This document shows positions 9,183 to 17,510 of a stretch of 64,000 bases of DNA, piece by piece. Both the position numbers and the translations under genes were made by a program. The notes below the pieces were generated by a model. The model had not been told where the DNA came from. It did no database searches and worked only from the letters and a program-made list of their open reading frames with translations. The stretch covers positions 62,001 to 126,000 of the forward strand of contig JAFZBN010000013.1 of the NCBI GenBank assembly GCA_017561715.1, read 5' to 3'. Within the stretch, counting starts at the first letter, position 1. Each line of letters begins with the position of its first letter. The stretch comes from Clostridiales bacterium (GTDB taxonomy: Bacteria; Bacillota; Clostridia; Saccharofermentanales; Saccharofermentanaceae).

Positions 9183-9216
9183 CTGTCACTTGGTGACAGA
9201 AAATCATTCGTATAAT
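9183..9216 (+). promoter_or_regulatory. promoter with overlapping inverted-repeat operator
   Basis: TATAAT at 9211-9216 is preceded by the perfect inverted repeat CTGTCAC-TTG-GTGACAG (9183-9199), which covers the expected -35 position. Such placement fits repressor control of the metallopeptidase lipoprotein gene. Confidence 0.5.
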
Positions 9217-9245
9217 CGGGCATATCACTTTTGGAGGTATTGAAT

Positions 9246-11438
9246 ATGCATAAATTCAAAAAAGCATGTTGTGCGCTTATGGCAGGCGCGCTGATAGTCT
9301 CGGTCTTAACGGCCGCGGGCTGTTGGAATGAAACAAAAAAGGAAAGTACGTCAAAAGAGGATAATCTTATCATGAGTCGTGCTGATGATGAAGGCGGACC
9401 GGATGTAGCCGATCCAACGGACGGCGTACTTCAGAATCGATCATCTGAATGCGAGGCAAAAACACTTGCCATGAGCCTCGGTCTTTCCGAGAAAGATCTT
9501 CGCGGAAAATATGATCTGTTTCTTAAGTATGCCGATATTGTGAGCAACAACCCGAAGCTCATCGAATACAGAGGTTTTGTGATCAATCTGTTCCCGATGG
9601 TCGCCGATCATCTGGATGCTGAAAACGAGGAGTATTTCTTTAAGAAGCTGCAGGATCTTTCATTTGAATCGGTTGCCTTGGCAGGCCCGTGTGGCCAGTT
9701 CTTCGCCTGGGAAGATATGATCCGTATTTTCGGTAACGGCATCCTCTACGAGAACGAAGCAACCTACTCCACGGTCATGCATGAGTTGACACACTTTGTC
9801 GACGCGTATATCTCTGGCGAAGATGAAAGTATGCTGGCTATGGTCAACGGACGTCTCGCGAAAAAGGACGAACTGACAGACGATGAGTGGAGAAATGCTG
9901 ATGGTTACTGCACTTCAAGCTTTATCACAGAAGGCGGTGCCGAGCTTTATAACGCCAAGTATTTCACGATGCATCCGTTGTCTTATGAATGCTCGCACAG
10001 CTTCCTCACCGGCTTTGAGTGGATCTACGGAAGCGACGCACTTGACGAGCTCTTTTTCGGAAATGAAACTTCAACGAAGTTCGTCGAATATCTCAAAGAG
10101 GCAGGATACTCTGATAAGGACATCCTGAAAGTGTTCGAGTCTTTCAACCACTACACATACTATTATGACGATCTTCCGGAAAACGCGATCCGCATGGAAG
10201 ATGTGCTGATCGATCTTTACGAGCACGTAAAAGGTTCCTCTTGGAAAGAAGATAAGGTCTTCTGCGAGATCTTAGGAGATATCAGCCGCGGCATGTCAGA
10301 AGATGTCCCGTTTAAGCATGAAGAAGTAAAAGATATCATTCCGAATCACTGTGAATACTTCGAATTCCTGGATAATCTCATGAGTCAGGTCGATCAGGGA
10401 TCGAATCCGAAAAACAACAGTAACTGCCGTCTGATCATCATAGACGGAAAACCTTTCCTGTCACTCGATCTGGAGCGCACCGACGAGATCGATAAGAGTC
10501 GTCCGACAGCTCTTCTTCTCGACTACGATTTCGATAATGAAAAAGTGCTTTCGTATGAGTATAAAGTGCACTCGTATCCGGAGACACTTCCGAAGCCTCT
10601 TGCCGCGGGATCCGAGCTTGACGATCGTCTTGCTTCCATGATCCATGACAGTTCCGCGCTTCACAGCCAGACCGCTTTTTCCGGTTCCGAAGAGCTGAAG
10701 GATCTTTACGAGCGTGCCGCTCAGATCGGAAACAAGTACGGTGTTTATATCCGACTCGGCGAAGATCTTCCGGAGTATGCGATTCCGTATGTATATGATC
10801 TTCCGGATGAATTTGACGTGAACAAGATCAATGATACGCTTGACCATGTCGAAAGCGCTCTTTCGAAGTTCCCGGACGGTTTCTTCGATCAGCTTAACTA
10901 CGGCGACTATAAAGGCTTAGAGATCGATGTTTTCAGATGGCCTCTCTATCAGGGTCTGCAGACTTTCTGGACAGAGGAAGGTTACATCATGGCCTATTCG
11001 ATGAACTGCCTGTGCACCGACGATCTCGATATGCAGGAACAGGGTCTGATCGAAGCGATCTTCACAGCAGCAGATCTTAAGGTCAGAGCATATAACGACA
11101 ACTTCGAGAGCCCCTCATTCTCCGAGGAGCTCTGGAAGGAAAATAATCCGGAAGGGTTCTACTACTCCGGATATATGGATCCTGATATTGCCAAGGGATA
11201 CTATGACATGTATAAGGACTACGTCGTTTCTGAAGATAGTCTGATCTCCGCCAAGCGTGACCGAGCACTTCTTATGGAAGCACTTCTCGACCAGAAGGAT
11301 ATGACGGTTGAGTGTCTGCAAAAGGCAGAGTTCTTCAGCCAGGCGATCAGAGACGCGTTCGATGATTCCACATGGCCGGAACAGACCACATGGGAAGCTG
11401 CTATCAGTTCTGCAAAGAGTAACGAAAAAGCAGCATAA
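9246..11438 (+). CDS. zinc metallopeptidase lipoprotein
   Basis: A 730-residue lipoprotein: signal peptide with lipobox 'LTAAGC' (Cys about 26), then an extracellular domain with the zinc-protease motif HELTH at residues 179-183. A second acidic motif, 'TEGGAELYN' (E229/E233), about 45-50 residues downstream is where gluzincins place their third ligand. The rest has no family I know; residues about 380-730 may be a substrate- or wall-binding part. I chose the ATG at 9246, 8 bases after GGAGG. Activity as a surface protease is inferred. It is followed by a terminator and is monocistronic. Confidence 0.8.
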   Translation: MHKFKKACCALMAGALIVSVLTAAGCWNETKKESTSKEDNLIMSRADDEGGPDVADPTDGVLQNRSSECEAKTLAMSLGLSEKDLRGKYDLFLKYADIVSNNPKLIEYRGFVINLFPMVADHLDAENEEYFFKKLQDLSFESVALAGPCGQFFAWEDMIRIFGNGILYENEATYSTVMHELTHFVDAYISGEDESMLAMVNGRLAKKDELTDDEWRNADGYCTSSFITEGGAELYNAKYFTMHPLSYECSHSFLTGFEWIYGSDALDELFFGNETSTKFVEYLKEAGYSDKDILKVFESFNHYTYYYDDLPENAIRMEDVLIDLYEHVKGSSWKEDKVFCEILGDISRGMSEDVPFKHEEVKDIIPNHCEYFEFLDNLMSQVDQGSNPKNNSNCRLIIIDGKPFLSLDLERTDEIDKSRPTALLLDYDFDNEKVLSYEYKVHSYPETLPKPLAAGSELDDRLASMIHDSSALHSQTAFSGSEELKDLYERAAQIGNKYGVYIRLGEDLPEYAIPYVYDLPDEFDVNKINDTLDHVESALSKFPDGFFDQLNYGDYKGLEIDVFRWPLYQGLQTFWTEEGYIMAYSMNCLCTDDLDMQEQGLIEAIFTAADLKVRAYNDNFESPSFSEELWKENNPEGFYYSGYMDPDIAKGYYDMYKDYVVSEDSLISAKRDRALLMEALLDQKDMTVECLQKAEFFSQAIRDAFDDSTWPEQTTWEAAISSAKSNEKAA

Positions 11439-11462
11439 AAACCGATAAAACACTTCACCAAA

Positions 11463-11504
11463 AAGGCCCGTCTGAGCAAGCTGTTCAGGCGGGCTTTCTC
11501 TTTG
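11463..11504 (+). terminator. rho-independent terminator
   Basis: Imperfect stem GGCCCGTCTGA/TCAGGCGGGCT, with a G-T pair, followed by a T-rich tract, after the metallopeptidase gene. Confidence 0.65.
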
Positions 11505-11509
11505 TCTTT

Positions 11510-12208
11510 TCAGATGAACTCCGGCGGATCAAAAACAAATCCGTTATCGATAAGAAGATCGATCAGCTTCCGGAAATATCCGGGCACGAGTTCTTCTGTT
11601 TCGTCATGCGCGTGGATGATGATCAGGTGACTTCCGTCCTCATCCGAAAGAAGTGATTTGCCAAGTACGGGATCTACTTCACGGGTTCTTTTCAAGATGT
11701 CTTCGAACGTCACACCGCTGTCCGGGCGGATCAGATATTCTTCAAAATCGTATGTCCAGAAAGTATCGATATCCTTGTCCAGTCCCATGTCTTTCCAGAA
11801 AGCATAAGGGATCTGCGTGTCCTTTACTTTATGATAACCATGCGTGCGGAAATACTCCTGCAGCGCGTCTTTATTGTCGCCGCCTTTATCACCGTATGGA
11901 AAGCGGAACGGACGGTATACTCTTTCAACTCCCGCGTCCTGATAGAGCTTATCCAGGATGGCTTCATTCTTTTCGATCTCCGCGATCGCTTCCTCCATGG
12001 TGAGCTTGGAAAAGAAAGGATGCGAGTAACTGTGGTTGCCGACGATGATGCCGTTTTTCACCGCGTACAGAGCATTTTCATAGTACTCTTCTACTCTCTG
12101 TCCCCACGCGAACATGATCGCCGGGATCTTCTTTTCACAAAGATAATCCACGATCGCGGGCGTGTTTTTCGAACCGATATCATCTATCGTCAGGACTGCG
12201 TGTTTCAT
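11510..12208 (-). CDS. polysaccharide deacetylase (NodB domain)
   Basis: All carbohydrate esterase 4 motifs are visible: 'LTIDD' (catalytic base and metal Asp), 'GNHSYSHP' (the two zinc His), 'RFPYG', and near the C-terminus 'LIIIHAHD'. The family removes N-acetyl or O-acetyl groups from chitin, peptidoglycan or xylan. No signal peptide or membrane anchor is visible from the ATG at 12208 (232 residues), so a cytoplasmic or small-sugar role is possible. GGAGG precedes this ATG; upstream ATGs add a tail without similarity. It is divergent from the C92-like peptidase gene. Confidence 0.87.
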   Translation of the reverse strand: MKHAVLTIDDIGSKNTPAIVDYLCEKKIPAIMFAWGQRVEEYYENALYAVKNGIIVGNHSYSHPFFSKLTMEEAIAEIEKNEAILDKLYQDAGVERVYRPFRFPYGDKGGDNKDALQEYFRTHGYHKVKDTQIPYAFWKDMGLDKDIDTFWTYDFEEYLIRPDSGVTFEDILKRTREVDPVLGKSLLSDEDGSHLIIIHAHDETEELVPGYFRKLIDLLIDNGFVFDPPEFI

Positions 12209-12312
12209 GTATGTTTTTCCTCCGGATAACCGTCGATCTTTATAGGGTTCGACAGTGATGTTTGTATTATACAACTTAATCATTTTCCGTGCGCCGGACA
12301 CCGCATATGAAA

Positions 12313-12321
12313 TGATATAAT
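12313..12321 (+). promoter_or_regulatory. extended -10 promoter
   Basis: TGATATAAT, inside AAATGATATAATGAAA. The same 16 bases recur at 46411, also before a plus-strand gene. Confidence 0.45.
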
Positions 12322-12369
12322 GAAATCGTTGTTAATGGCATAAATGGGGATGGAAAACGGAGGTTAAAA

Positions 12370-13371
12370 ATGGCAAAGACAATTTCCTTAAGCGAACTGA
12401 AACCCGGAGACATTATCCTTTTGCATAAACCAAAAGGATCGAAGATCTCTTTTATCATCGGTCTCCTGACACACTCGAAGGTGAGTCACACCGCGATGGT
12501 CGACTACAACCCGGCTTATTTTCTCGAGGAAGGCGCACACGGTGCAAGTCAGGGCAACCTAACAAGCGAAAAAGGAAGAGCGCTCTACATCCGAAGACTC
12601 AATACCGAACCGGATACTTCCAAAGTCTGTGACATTGCCTGGGAATACATCAAGTCAGGTCATCCGTATCCGATGTCGAATCTGGTCTTTATGGGCATCT
12701 ATATGCTCACCAGTGACTTTATTCCGAACACGCTGGAAGGCGGTATCGTAAAAGAGATCCTGAAACTCGCGACCTATGAACTGATGCGTCTTTTCAACTG
12801 GAAGCAGCAGCCCGACACGAAGTTCCCGCCGATGGTCTGCTCTCAGTTCGCGGCTTTCTGCTACGATCAGGCGGCATTGAATTACGGTCCGGAATATAAG
12901 ATCCACTATAAGGACAGCATCAATACCGAATTCACACTCCTTCAGAAGATCCTGGATCAGCTCGGTGGATCAAGTGACAAGGTCTATGCACTGGAAGCGC
13001 CTGAGGAAAAGATGCTTCTTCGCGCAGAGGATATGACGGCTGCCGCCGAAGAATACTGCGGACAGCTGATCGAGCAGATGCAGCAGAAGCACCTTCTTAC
13101 TGCTCCTTCCGAAGTTTCCGACTCTGTCATCGCCGCGCTGTATCAGTACGGAAGAGCGTTCTTAAAACTATTCTCCGGCACGGATTATCCGGATAAGGAT
13201 CACGCGACTGCAGATGAGATCAAGGAAGTTCTGAGCGGACTCTTGCAGTTCCAGGAAGCATTCATCACACCGGGCGATCTTCTCTCGAATACAGAAAATC
13301 TTATGGACATGGGTGAGCTGACCTATACAGATGCTGAACTCGCCAAGTATATGAATACAAATGCAGACTGA
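12370..13371 (+). CDS. YiiX/C92-like permuted papain-fold cysteine peptidase
   Basis: A 333-residue protein. The N-terminus 'LKPGDIILLHKP' and 'SKVSHTAMVDY' (His) followed by 'PMVCSQFAAFCYDQ' (Cys near residue 159) match the circularly permuted NlpC/P60-like C92 family. Related enzymes hydrolyse amide bonds of peptidoglycan or lipids. Residues 210-333 are a helical, Glu-rich tail of unknown role. There is no signal peptide. CGGAGG lies before the ATG, behind an extended -10 promoter, and a perfect terminator follows. It is monocistronic. Confidence 0.78.
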   Translation: MAKTISLSELKPGDIILLHKPKGSKISFIIGLLTHSKVSHTAMVDYNPAYFLEEGAHGASQGNLTSEKGRALYIRRLNTEPDTSKVCDIAWEYIKSGHPYPMSNLVFMGIYMLTSDFIPNTLEGGIVKEILKLATYELMRLFNWKQQPDTKFPPMVCSQFAAFCYDQAALNYGPEYKIHYKDSINTEFTLLQKILDQLGGSSDKVYALEAPEEKMLLRAEDMTAAAEEYCGQLIEQMQQKHLLTAPSEVSDSVIAALYQYGRAFLKLFSGTDYPDKDHATADEIKEVLSGLLQFQEAFITPGDLLSNTENLMDMGELTYTDAELAKYMNTNAD

Positions 13372-13413
13372 TCTGCAAACATCTGCTTTCATTCCACAAG
13401 ATAAATAAGACGA

Positions 13414-13460
13414 GGGGACTAATCTTCGAGTTTCGGCAGATTAGTCCCCTTTTCGTTTTT
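13414..13460 (+). terminator. rho-independent terminator
   Basis: Perfect 12-bp stem GGGGACTAATCT/AGATTAGTCCCC, 12-base loop, then TTTTCGTTTTT. Confidence 0.9.
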
Positions 13461-13483
13461 CTATGGCGGGTTTTCGCTATTGC

Positions 13484-14380
13484 TTACTTCTTCTTGATCG
13501 GGATCCAAAGTTCGCAGATCAGTCCCGGACGGCCTTTCGCGTCGTCGAAGTAGAGCTCGTAGTCGGCTTCATCTACTGCCTCATAACCGCTCTGCGGGAG
13601 GAACTCCTTATAGAACTTCTCCCATGTCTCGCCGATGACATCCGGAGTGTCACCAATGCAGTCGAATACGACATAGGTTCCGGGCTTTACGTCCCAGATC
13701 TCAAAGCCCTTGCCTTCAAGCGCTTTTGCATCGAAATCGGGCGTATCCTCTTCGATCAGGATGCCGATGCCGTACTTAAAGGTTGTCGATCCTTCCGGCG
13801 TCGGCGTGCAGAGACCATAGAGATCACGGTTGCCGTCTTCTTTTAACATCCAGATCGGACCAAGCAGTTGGTTCTGGTTGCATTCTGCCCAGAAATCCGG
13901 GATCTCGTGATTGTCATCGTCGTTGATGATCTCCGTCTTAAATGTTCTTGTCAGTGCGATAAACTTCTTTGCTTCTGTTTGTACGATACGATAATCCATA
14001 CTTTTACCTCCATCAACAGTGAGTCTTATATTCAGGGGGCTGAACAGTACGAGTTTTCCGGAATCTTCTCTGGCGGTCTTCGGCGCGACACCATGAAATC
14101 TCGTGAACGCTTTCGTGAAACTTTCCGGCGTCTCATAGCCGTACTTAAGCGCAATGTCCGTGATCTTTTCATCGGTCTCGATGATCTCTCTTCCTGCCAG
14201 AGAAAGTCTTCTGTTTCGGATGTAAGCATTTGCGGTGATCCCCGTAAGGAAGCTGAATGCTCTATGAAACTCGTATGCCGAAGTGTGCACGTGCTTCGCA
14301 ACGTCTTCATAGTTGATCTCCTCAAGGAGATGGTCTTCCATATAGGTGATTGCTTCCTGCATTGCTGCGATCCATTCCAT
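13484..14380 (-). CDS. AraC-family regulator with GyrI-like effector domain
   Basis: Residues 1-110 form the double helix-turn-helix of AraC/Rob/SoxS type: 'INYEDVAKHVHTSAYEFHRAF', then 'ITDIALKYGYETPESFTKAFTRFHGVAP'. Residues 125-298 form a GyrI-like small-molecule-binding domain (AraC_E_bind), with 'KFIALTRTF', 'VKPGTYVVFDC' and 'YELYF'. Proteins of this plan sense amphipathic drugs or metabolites and activate efflux or modifying enzymes. AGGAGG lies before the ATG. The divergent Nudix gene may be a target, but no operator is obvious. Confidence 0.9.
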   Translation of the reverse strand: MEWIAAMQEAITYMEDHLLEEINYEDVAKHVHTSAYEFHRAFSFLTGITANAYIRNRRLSLAGREIIETDEKITDIALKYGYETPESFTKAFTRFHGVAPKTAREDSGKLVLFSPLNIRLTVDGGKSMDYRIVQTEAKKFIALTRTFKTEIINDDDNHEIPDFWAECNQNQLLGPIWMLKEDGNRDLYGLCTPTPEGSTTFKYGIGILIEEDTPDFDAKALEGKGFEIWDVKPGTYVVFDCIGDTPDVIGETWEKFYKEFLPQSGYEAVDEADYELYFDDAKGRPGLICELWIPIKKK

Positions 14381-14566
14381 ACTTTCGTCCTCCTGTTGAT
14401 GCTATTGTACGGAAGATCCTTTTTCGGTACATTTCCTTCTTTGCGAAGTTCTGTCAGGTGGAAAACGCGATTGATGTCTTATCTAGATTATATCTTTTTT
14501 TCTTCGGAAATTAACGAGATAATATATTGGTGGTTATCCTTAAGTACAACTGAGGGGGATTTAGAA

Positions 14567-15016
14567 GTGGAACGAAGAGAGCAGGTCATCCTTACCAATA
14601 TGTGTATGATCTACGACGGCACAAAAGTGCTGGTCGAAGAAAAAGTCGGAAAAGGCGCGGACGGGATCATCTTCCCCGGCGGTCATGTGGAAGAAAATGA
14701 AGCTATCGTTGATTCGGTCATCCGTGAGATGAAAGAAGAGACCGGACTTACGATCGAAAAACCGAAGCTCTGCGGCGTGAAGGAATGGCTCAATGAGGAC
14801 GGTTCCCGCTATGTCGTTTTCCTGTTTAAAACAGATCGTTTCTCCGGTGAACTCTCCTCTTCTTCGGAAGGAAGAGTTTTCTGGATGGAAAGAAGCGAAG
14901 TCCTCAAAGCTAACTGGATCTGGCAGATGGACGAACTTCTGAAGATCATGGCAGACGGCGAGTATACGGAGTTATATCTGGATCACGAAAAGAACTGGAC
15001 AGCGGTCTTGAAGTGA
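14567..15016 (+). CDS. Nudix hydrolase
   Basis: A 149-residue protein with a complete Nudix box, from 'GGHVEENEAIVDS' to 'REMKEETGL', matching Gx5Ex7REUxEExGU at every fixed position. It should hydrolyse a nucleoside diphosphate linked to some group X; the sequence looks like the 8-oxo-dGTP diphosphatase branch, but substrate is open. I chose the GTG at 14567, preceded by GAGGGGG; the frame stays open far upstream but that part lies antisense to the AraC gene and is not credible. A pyridoxamine-oxidase-like gene follows after 18 bases, likely in the same transcript. Confidence 0.87.
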   Translation: MERREQVILTNMCMIYDGTKVLVEEKVGKGADGIIFPGGHVEENEAIVDSVIREMKEETGLTIEKPKLCGVKEWLNEDGSRYVVFLFKTDRFSGELSSSSEGRVFWMERSEVLKANWIWQMDELLKIMADGEYTELYLDHEKNWTAVLK

Positions 15017-15034
15017 CAAATACTGGAGTGCAAA

Positions 15035-15451
15035 ATGGACAAAGACAAAATCAGCAAATTCATCAAAAAGCAGAAAGTCTCCTTCATCTGTTCAGTAGAC
15101 GAAGAAGGCTTTCCAAACATAAAAGCGATGCTGAAACCGAGAAAGTGTGTCGGGCTTAAGGAGTTCTACTTCTCGACGAATACCTCTTCCATGCGTGTTA
15201 AGCAGTATCAGAACAATCCGAACGCAAGTATCTATTTCTACCACAAAGGACTCATCCGCTATGAGGGTGTCATGCTGACAGGTACGATGGAAGTTCTCAC
15301 GGATCAGGAAACAAAAAACTTGATCTGGAGAAAAGGAGATACTCTGTTCTATAAAAAGGGCGTAACAGATCCGGACTATTGTGTTCTGAAATTCACTGGC
15401 AAGTCAGGCAGGTATTACTGCGACCTCAAGACTGAAAGCTTTGAGGTGTAA
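15035..15451 (+). CDS. pyridoxamine 5'-phosphate oxidase-like FMN-binding protein
   Basis: A 138-residue split-barrel protein: 'SFICSVDEEGFPNIKAMLKPRK', 'EFYFSTNTSSMRVKQYQNNPNASIYFY', 'GTMEVLTDQETKNLIW', 'VLKFT'. This is the general stress protein 26/PNPOx-like family that binds FMN or F420 and often reduces or senses small compounds. TGGAG lies before the ATG. It is co-oriented with the Nudix gene 18 bases upstream and ends 5 bases before the end of the convergent XRE gene. Confidence 0.87.
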   Translation: MDKDKISKFIKKQKVSFICSVDEEGFPNIKAMLKPRKCVGLKEFYFSTNTSSMRVKQYQNNPNASIYFYHKGLIRYEGVMLTGTMEVLTDQETKNLIWRKGDTLFYKKGVTDPDYCVLKFTGKSGRYYCDLKTESFEV

Positions 15452-15456
15452 TTTCA

Positions 15457-16026
15457 TCAAAGGACCATAATGATCGCGGCCACGGCCAGGATGCCGACGA
15501 GTACTCCGCCGACGCAAAGAAGGATCTTGGTCTTCTTGTGCTGCTGCCTATCCATGGTTCCCGTGAGCTGGCGCAGTTTGATCACACTCAGAACAGAGTA
15601 TATAAATCCGATCACTACCAGAAAAGCGGCCATACCCTGAAAAGCACCGTGCACCCGATCCAGATGGAACACGATAATGATCCCGATCAACGCGAAAAAG
15701 AGGACCACACCTGCGACATATGTTTTGAGCGCTTTGAGCATCTGCTCTTTTTCTGCCTTGGTGTAATCTGCCACCATTCCTAATGTTTCTTTCATGTCTT
15801 TATTCATTTCGTCACTCTTCCTTTCTCCGTTAAGAAGTTCACGGAGGTCTATCCCGTAGAAATCAGCGAGCTCGATCATTACGCTGATGTCCGGCATAGT
15901 GTTACCATTCTCCCATCTGGATATTGTTCTTGTAGAGACATAAAACTTCTCCGCAAGCTGTTCCTGTGAGAGGTTCTTTTCTTTCCTCAATTCTTTGAGA
16001 AGTGTACCGATCTTTACCTGATCCAT
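15457..16026 (-). CDS. XRE-family regulator with membrane tail
   Basis: Residues 1-65 are a classic helix-turn-helix domain: 'LLKELRKEKNLSQEQLAEKFYVS' and 'RTISRWENGNTMPDISVMIELADFYGI'. After a short linker come three hydrophobic helices (about 105-125, 130-150, 168-188), so the protein is probably membrane-tethered. This plan is frequent in Firmicutes and often senses membrane or cell-wall conditions. The ATG at 16026 has a perfect AAAGGAGG; 189 residues. It is divergent from the BlaI-type gene, with two promoters back to back. Confidence 0.88.
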   Translation of the reverse strand: MDQVKIGTLLKELRKEKNLSQEQLAEKFYVSTRTISRWENGNTMPDISVMIELADFYGIDLRELLNGERKSDEMNKDMKETLGMVADYTKAEKEQMLKALKTYVAGVVLFFALIGIIIVFHLDRVHGAFQGMAAFLVVIGFIYSVLSVIKLRQLTGTMDRQQHKKTKILLCVGGVLVGILAVAAIIMVL

Positions 16027-16131
16027 AGTGGCCTCCTTTCGAGAAAATGGTATCAACACCACCCTGAAACTACCACGACAGAGAGTGACGGATGCCGTGA
16101 TTTCAGTACCCGACAGGGTGTGTCTGGTTGT

Positions 16132-16137
16132 ATTATA
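16132..16137 (-). promoter_or_regulatory. -10 of the XRE regulator gene
   Basis: TATAAT on the minus strand. It lies back to back with the BlaI promoter, so a protein bound between them could affect both. Confidence 0.4.
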
Positions 16138-16157
16138 CCCCAAAATAAAAATCCCTG

Positions 16158-16203
16158 TTGACATCTTTAGACTATCGGAGTAGTATGGACTATAGAAATA
16201 GTC
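16158..16203 (+). promoter_or_regulatory. BlaI-operon promoter with dyad operator
   Basis: TTGACA (16158-16163), 17-base spacer, TAGTAT (16181-16186). The perfect dyad GACTAT-AGAA-ATAGTC (16188-16203) lies just downstream, and another GACTAT half-site lies in the spacer (16170-16175). This fits autorepression by the BlaI-type regulator encoded next. Confidence 0.65.
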
Positions 16204-16216
16204 TGGAGGTTTCGTT

Positions 16217-16573
16217 ATGAAGGAGAAACTATTTGACAGCGAAGCAAAAGTCATGGAGATCATCTGGGCAAAGGGCCCGGTTTCCGCAAAGGAGATCAGC
16301 CTGATCGCCGCGGACTCCATCGGCTGGAATAAGAATACGACCTACACGGTCATCAAGAAACTCGAAGCAAAAGGTTTCATCCGAAGAGATGAGCCCGGCT
16401 TTATCTGCACGGCGCTGGTCTCCCAGGAAGAAGTTCAGAAAACTGAAGCGAAGTCTCTTCTCGACAAGGTTTTCGGCGGCTCTCGAAAAGCACTTTTCTC
16501 GGCGCTTCTCGAGGACGAGAAACTTTCGGAAAAAGAAATCGAAGAACTTCGTGACCTGATCGACAAAAGGTGA
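16217..16573 (+). CDS. BlaI/MecI-family transcriptional repressor
   Basis: A 118-residue winged-helix protein: 'LFDSEAKVMEIIWAKGPVSAKEI', 'GWNKNTTYTVIKKLEAKGFIRRDEPG', and a C-terminal dimerisation helix. BlaI-type repressors bind dyads as dimers and are cleaved or released when the partner M56 peptidase senses its signal. TGGAGG lies before the ATG. The stop is only 6 bases before the start of the M56 gene, the usual blaI-blaR arrangement, and a matching dyad lies in the promoter. Confidence 0.93.
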   Translation: MKEKLFDSEAKVMEIIWAKGPVSAKEISLIAADSIGWNKNTTYTVIKKLEAKGFIRRDEPGFICTALVSQEEVQKTEAKSLLDKVFGGSRKALFSALLEDEKLSEKEIEELRDLIDKR

Positions 16574-16579
16574 TTTCCC

Positions 16580-17494
16580 ATGCTCGGAAGTGTATGCTAC
16601 TGGATCTTTAATATGAGCATCATCGCCTCGTTCATGGGACTTTTGGTGCTGCTCATAAGACGGATCAAAGGGATCCCCAGAAGACTCCTTGTGTTCCTGT
16701 GGGCAGTTCCTTTCATCCGCATGTGCTTTCCGATCGGGATCAACAGCAAATACAGTCTTCTGACTTTGATCTCGAAAGTCACGACAAGATCGGTTCCGGT
16801 ATCGTCGCCTTCCAACGACATATCGATGTCCTTTACGAACACGATCCAGCAGGCGGAAAGCTATTCTCCTTTCACCTTCAAAAGCAACCTCGTGGAGAAT
16901 ATATTTAATGTCGCGGGCCTGATCTGGATCATCGGCGCGCTCGCGATCATCATCGCCCTGATCATCATTTACGTCGCCACAAAACACGAGATCAAAGACG
17001 CGACGCCTTTAAGCAAAAATGTATATCTTTCCGGGAAAGTCGAAAGCCCGGCGGTATATGGGATCATCCGCCCGAAGATCATTCTTCCGGAAGCGTATTC
17101 CGAACGTGACCTGACGTATATCCTTCAGCACGAACGGACGCATATCCGCCGCAAAGACAACCTCTGGAGGCTCCTTGGATTCATGGCTGCCGCCGTCCAC
17201 TGGTTCAATCCTCTTTCCTGGATATTCTTAAGATCATTTCTTTCCGATCTGGAGCTTGCCTGCGACGAATCGGCCGTCGCCGCATACACGACCGAAGAAC
17301 GGAAAGCTTACGCGACCGCACTTCTGGACAGCGCAAAAAGCAAGAGTCTGTTTGTCTCTGCTTTCGGGGGAGCGAAAGTACGGATGCGCATCGAAAATGT
17401 ACTGTCATACAAAAAGATGACAGTCGTCTCGACCGCCGGATTTACGATACTGATCCTGGCGATCATGTATGCCCTGCTCACCAACGCAGGATAA
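16580..17494 (+). CDS. BlaR1/MecR1-type M56 peptidase
   Basis: A 304-residue membrane peptidase with helices near 8-27, 36-52 and 112-134, then the cytoplasmic-loop zinc motif 'LQHERTHIRRKDNLWR' (H184, E185, H188) and 'DLELACDESAV' (third ligand region). A last helix spans about 280-300. It lacks the large extracellular penicillin-binding sensor of BlaR1, so the inducer is probably not a beta-lactam bound in that way. It should cleave or activate loss of the BlaI repressor upstream. A lipoprotein gene follows after 16 bases. Confidence 0.9.
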   Translation: MLGSVCYWIFNMSIIASFMGLLVLLIRRIKGIPRRLLVFLWAVPFIRMCFPIGINSKYSLLTLISKVTTRSVPVSSPSNDISMSFTNTIQQAESYSPFTFKSNLVENIFNVAGLIWIIGALAIIIALIIIYVATKHEIKDATPLSKNVYLSGKVESPAVYGIIRPKIILPEAYSERDLTYILQHERTHIRRKDNLWRLLGFMAAAVHWFNPLSWIFLRSFLSDLELACDESAVAAYTTEERKAYATALLDSAKSKSLFVSAFGGAKVRMRIENVLSYKKMTVVSTAGFTILILAIMYALLTNAG

Positions 17495-17510
17495 AGAAAG
17501 GATGTTTACC

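Noticed and set aside
13868..14566. Long 5' extension of the Nudix reading frame
   Set aside because: It is antisense to the AraC regulator gene, and the GTG at 14567 has a good ribosome site and gives normal Nudix length.
16580..17494. Beta-lactam resistance locus
   Set aside because: The BlaR1-like protein has no penicillin-binding sensor domain and no beta-lactamase or PBP gene is adjacent.
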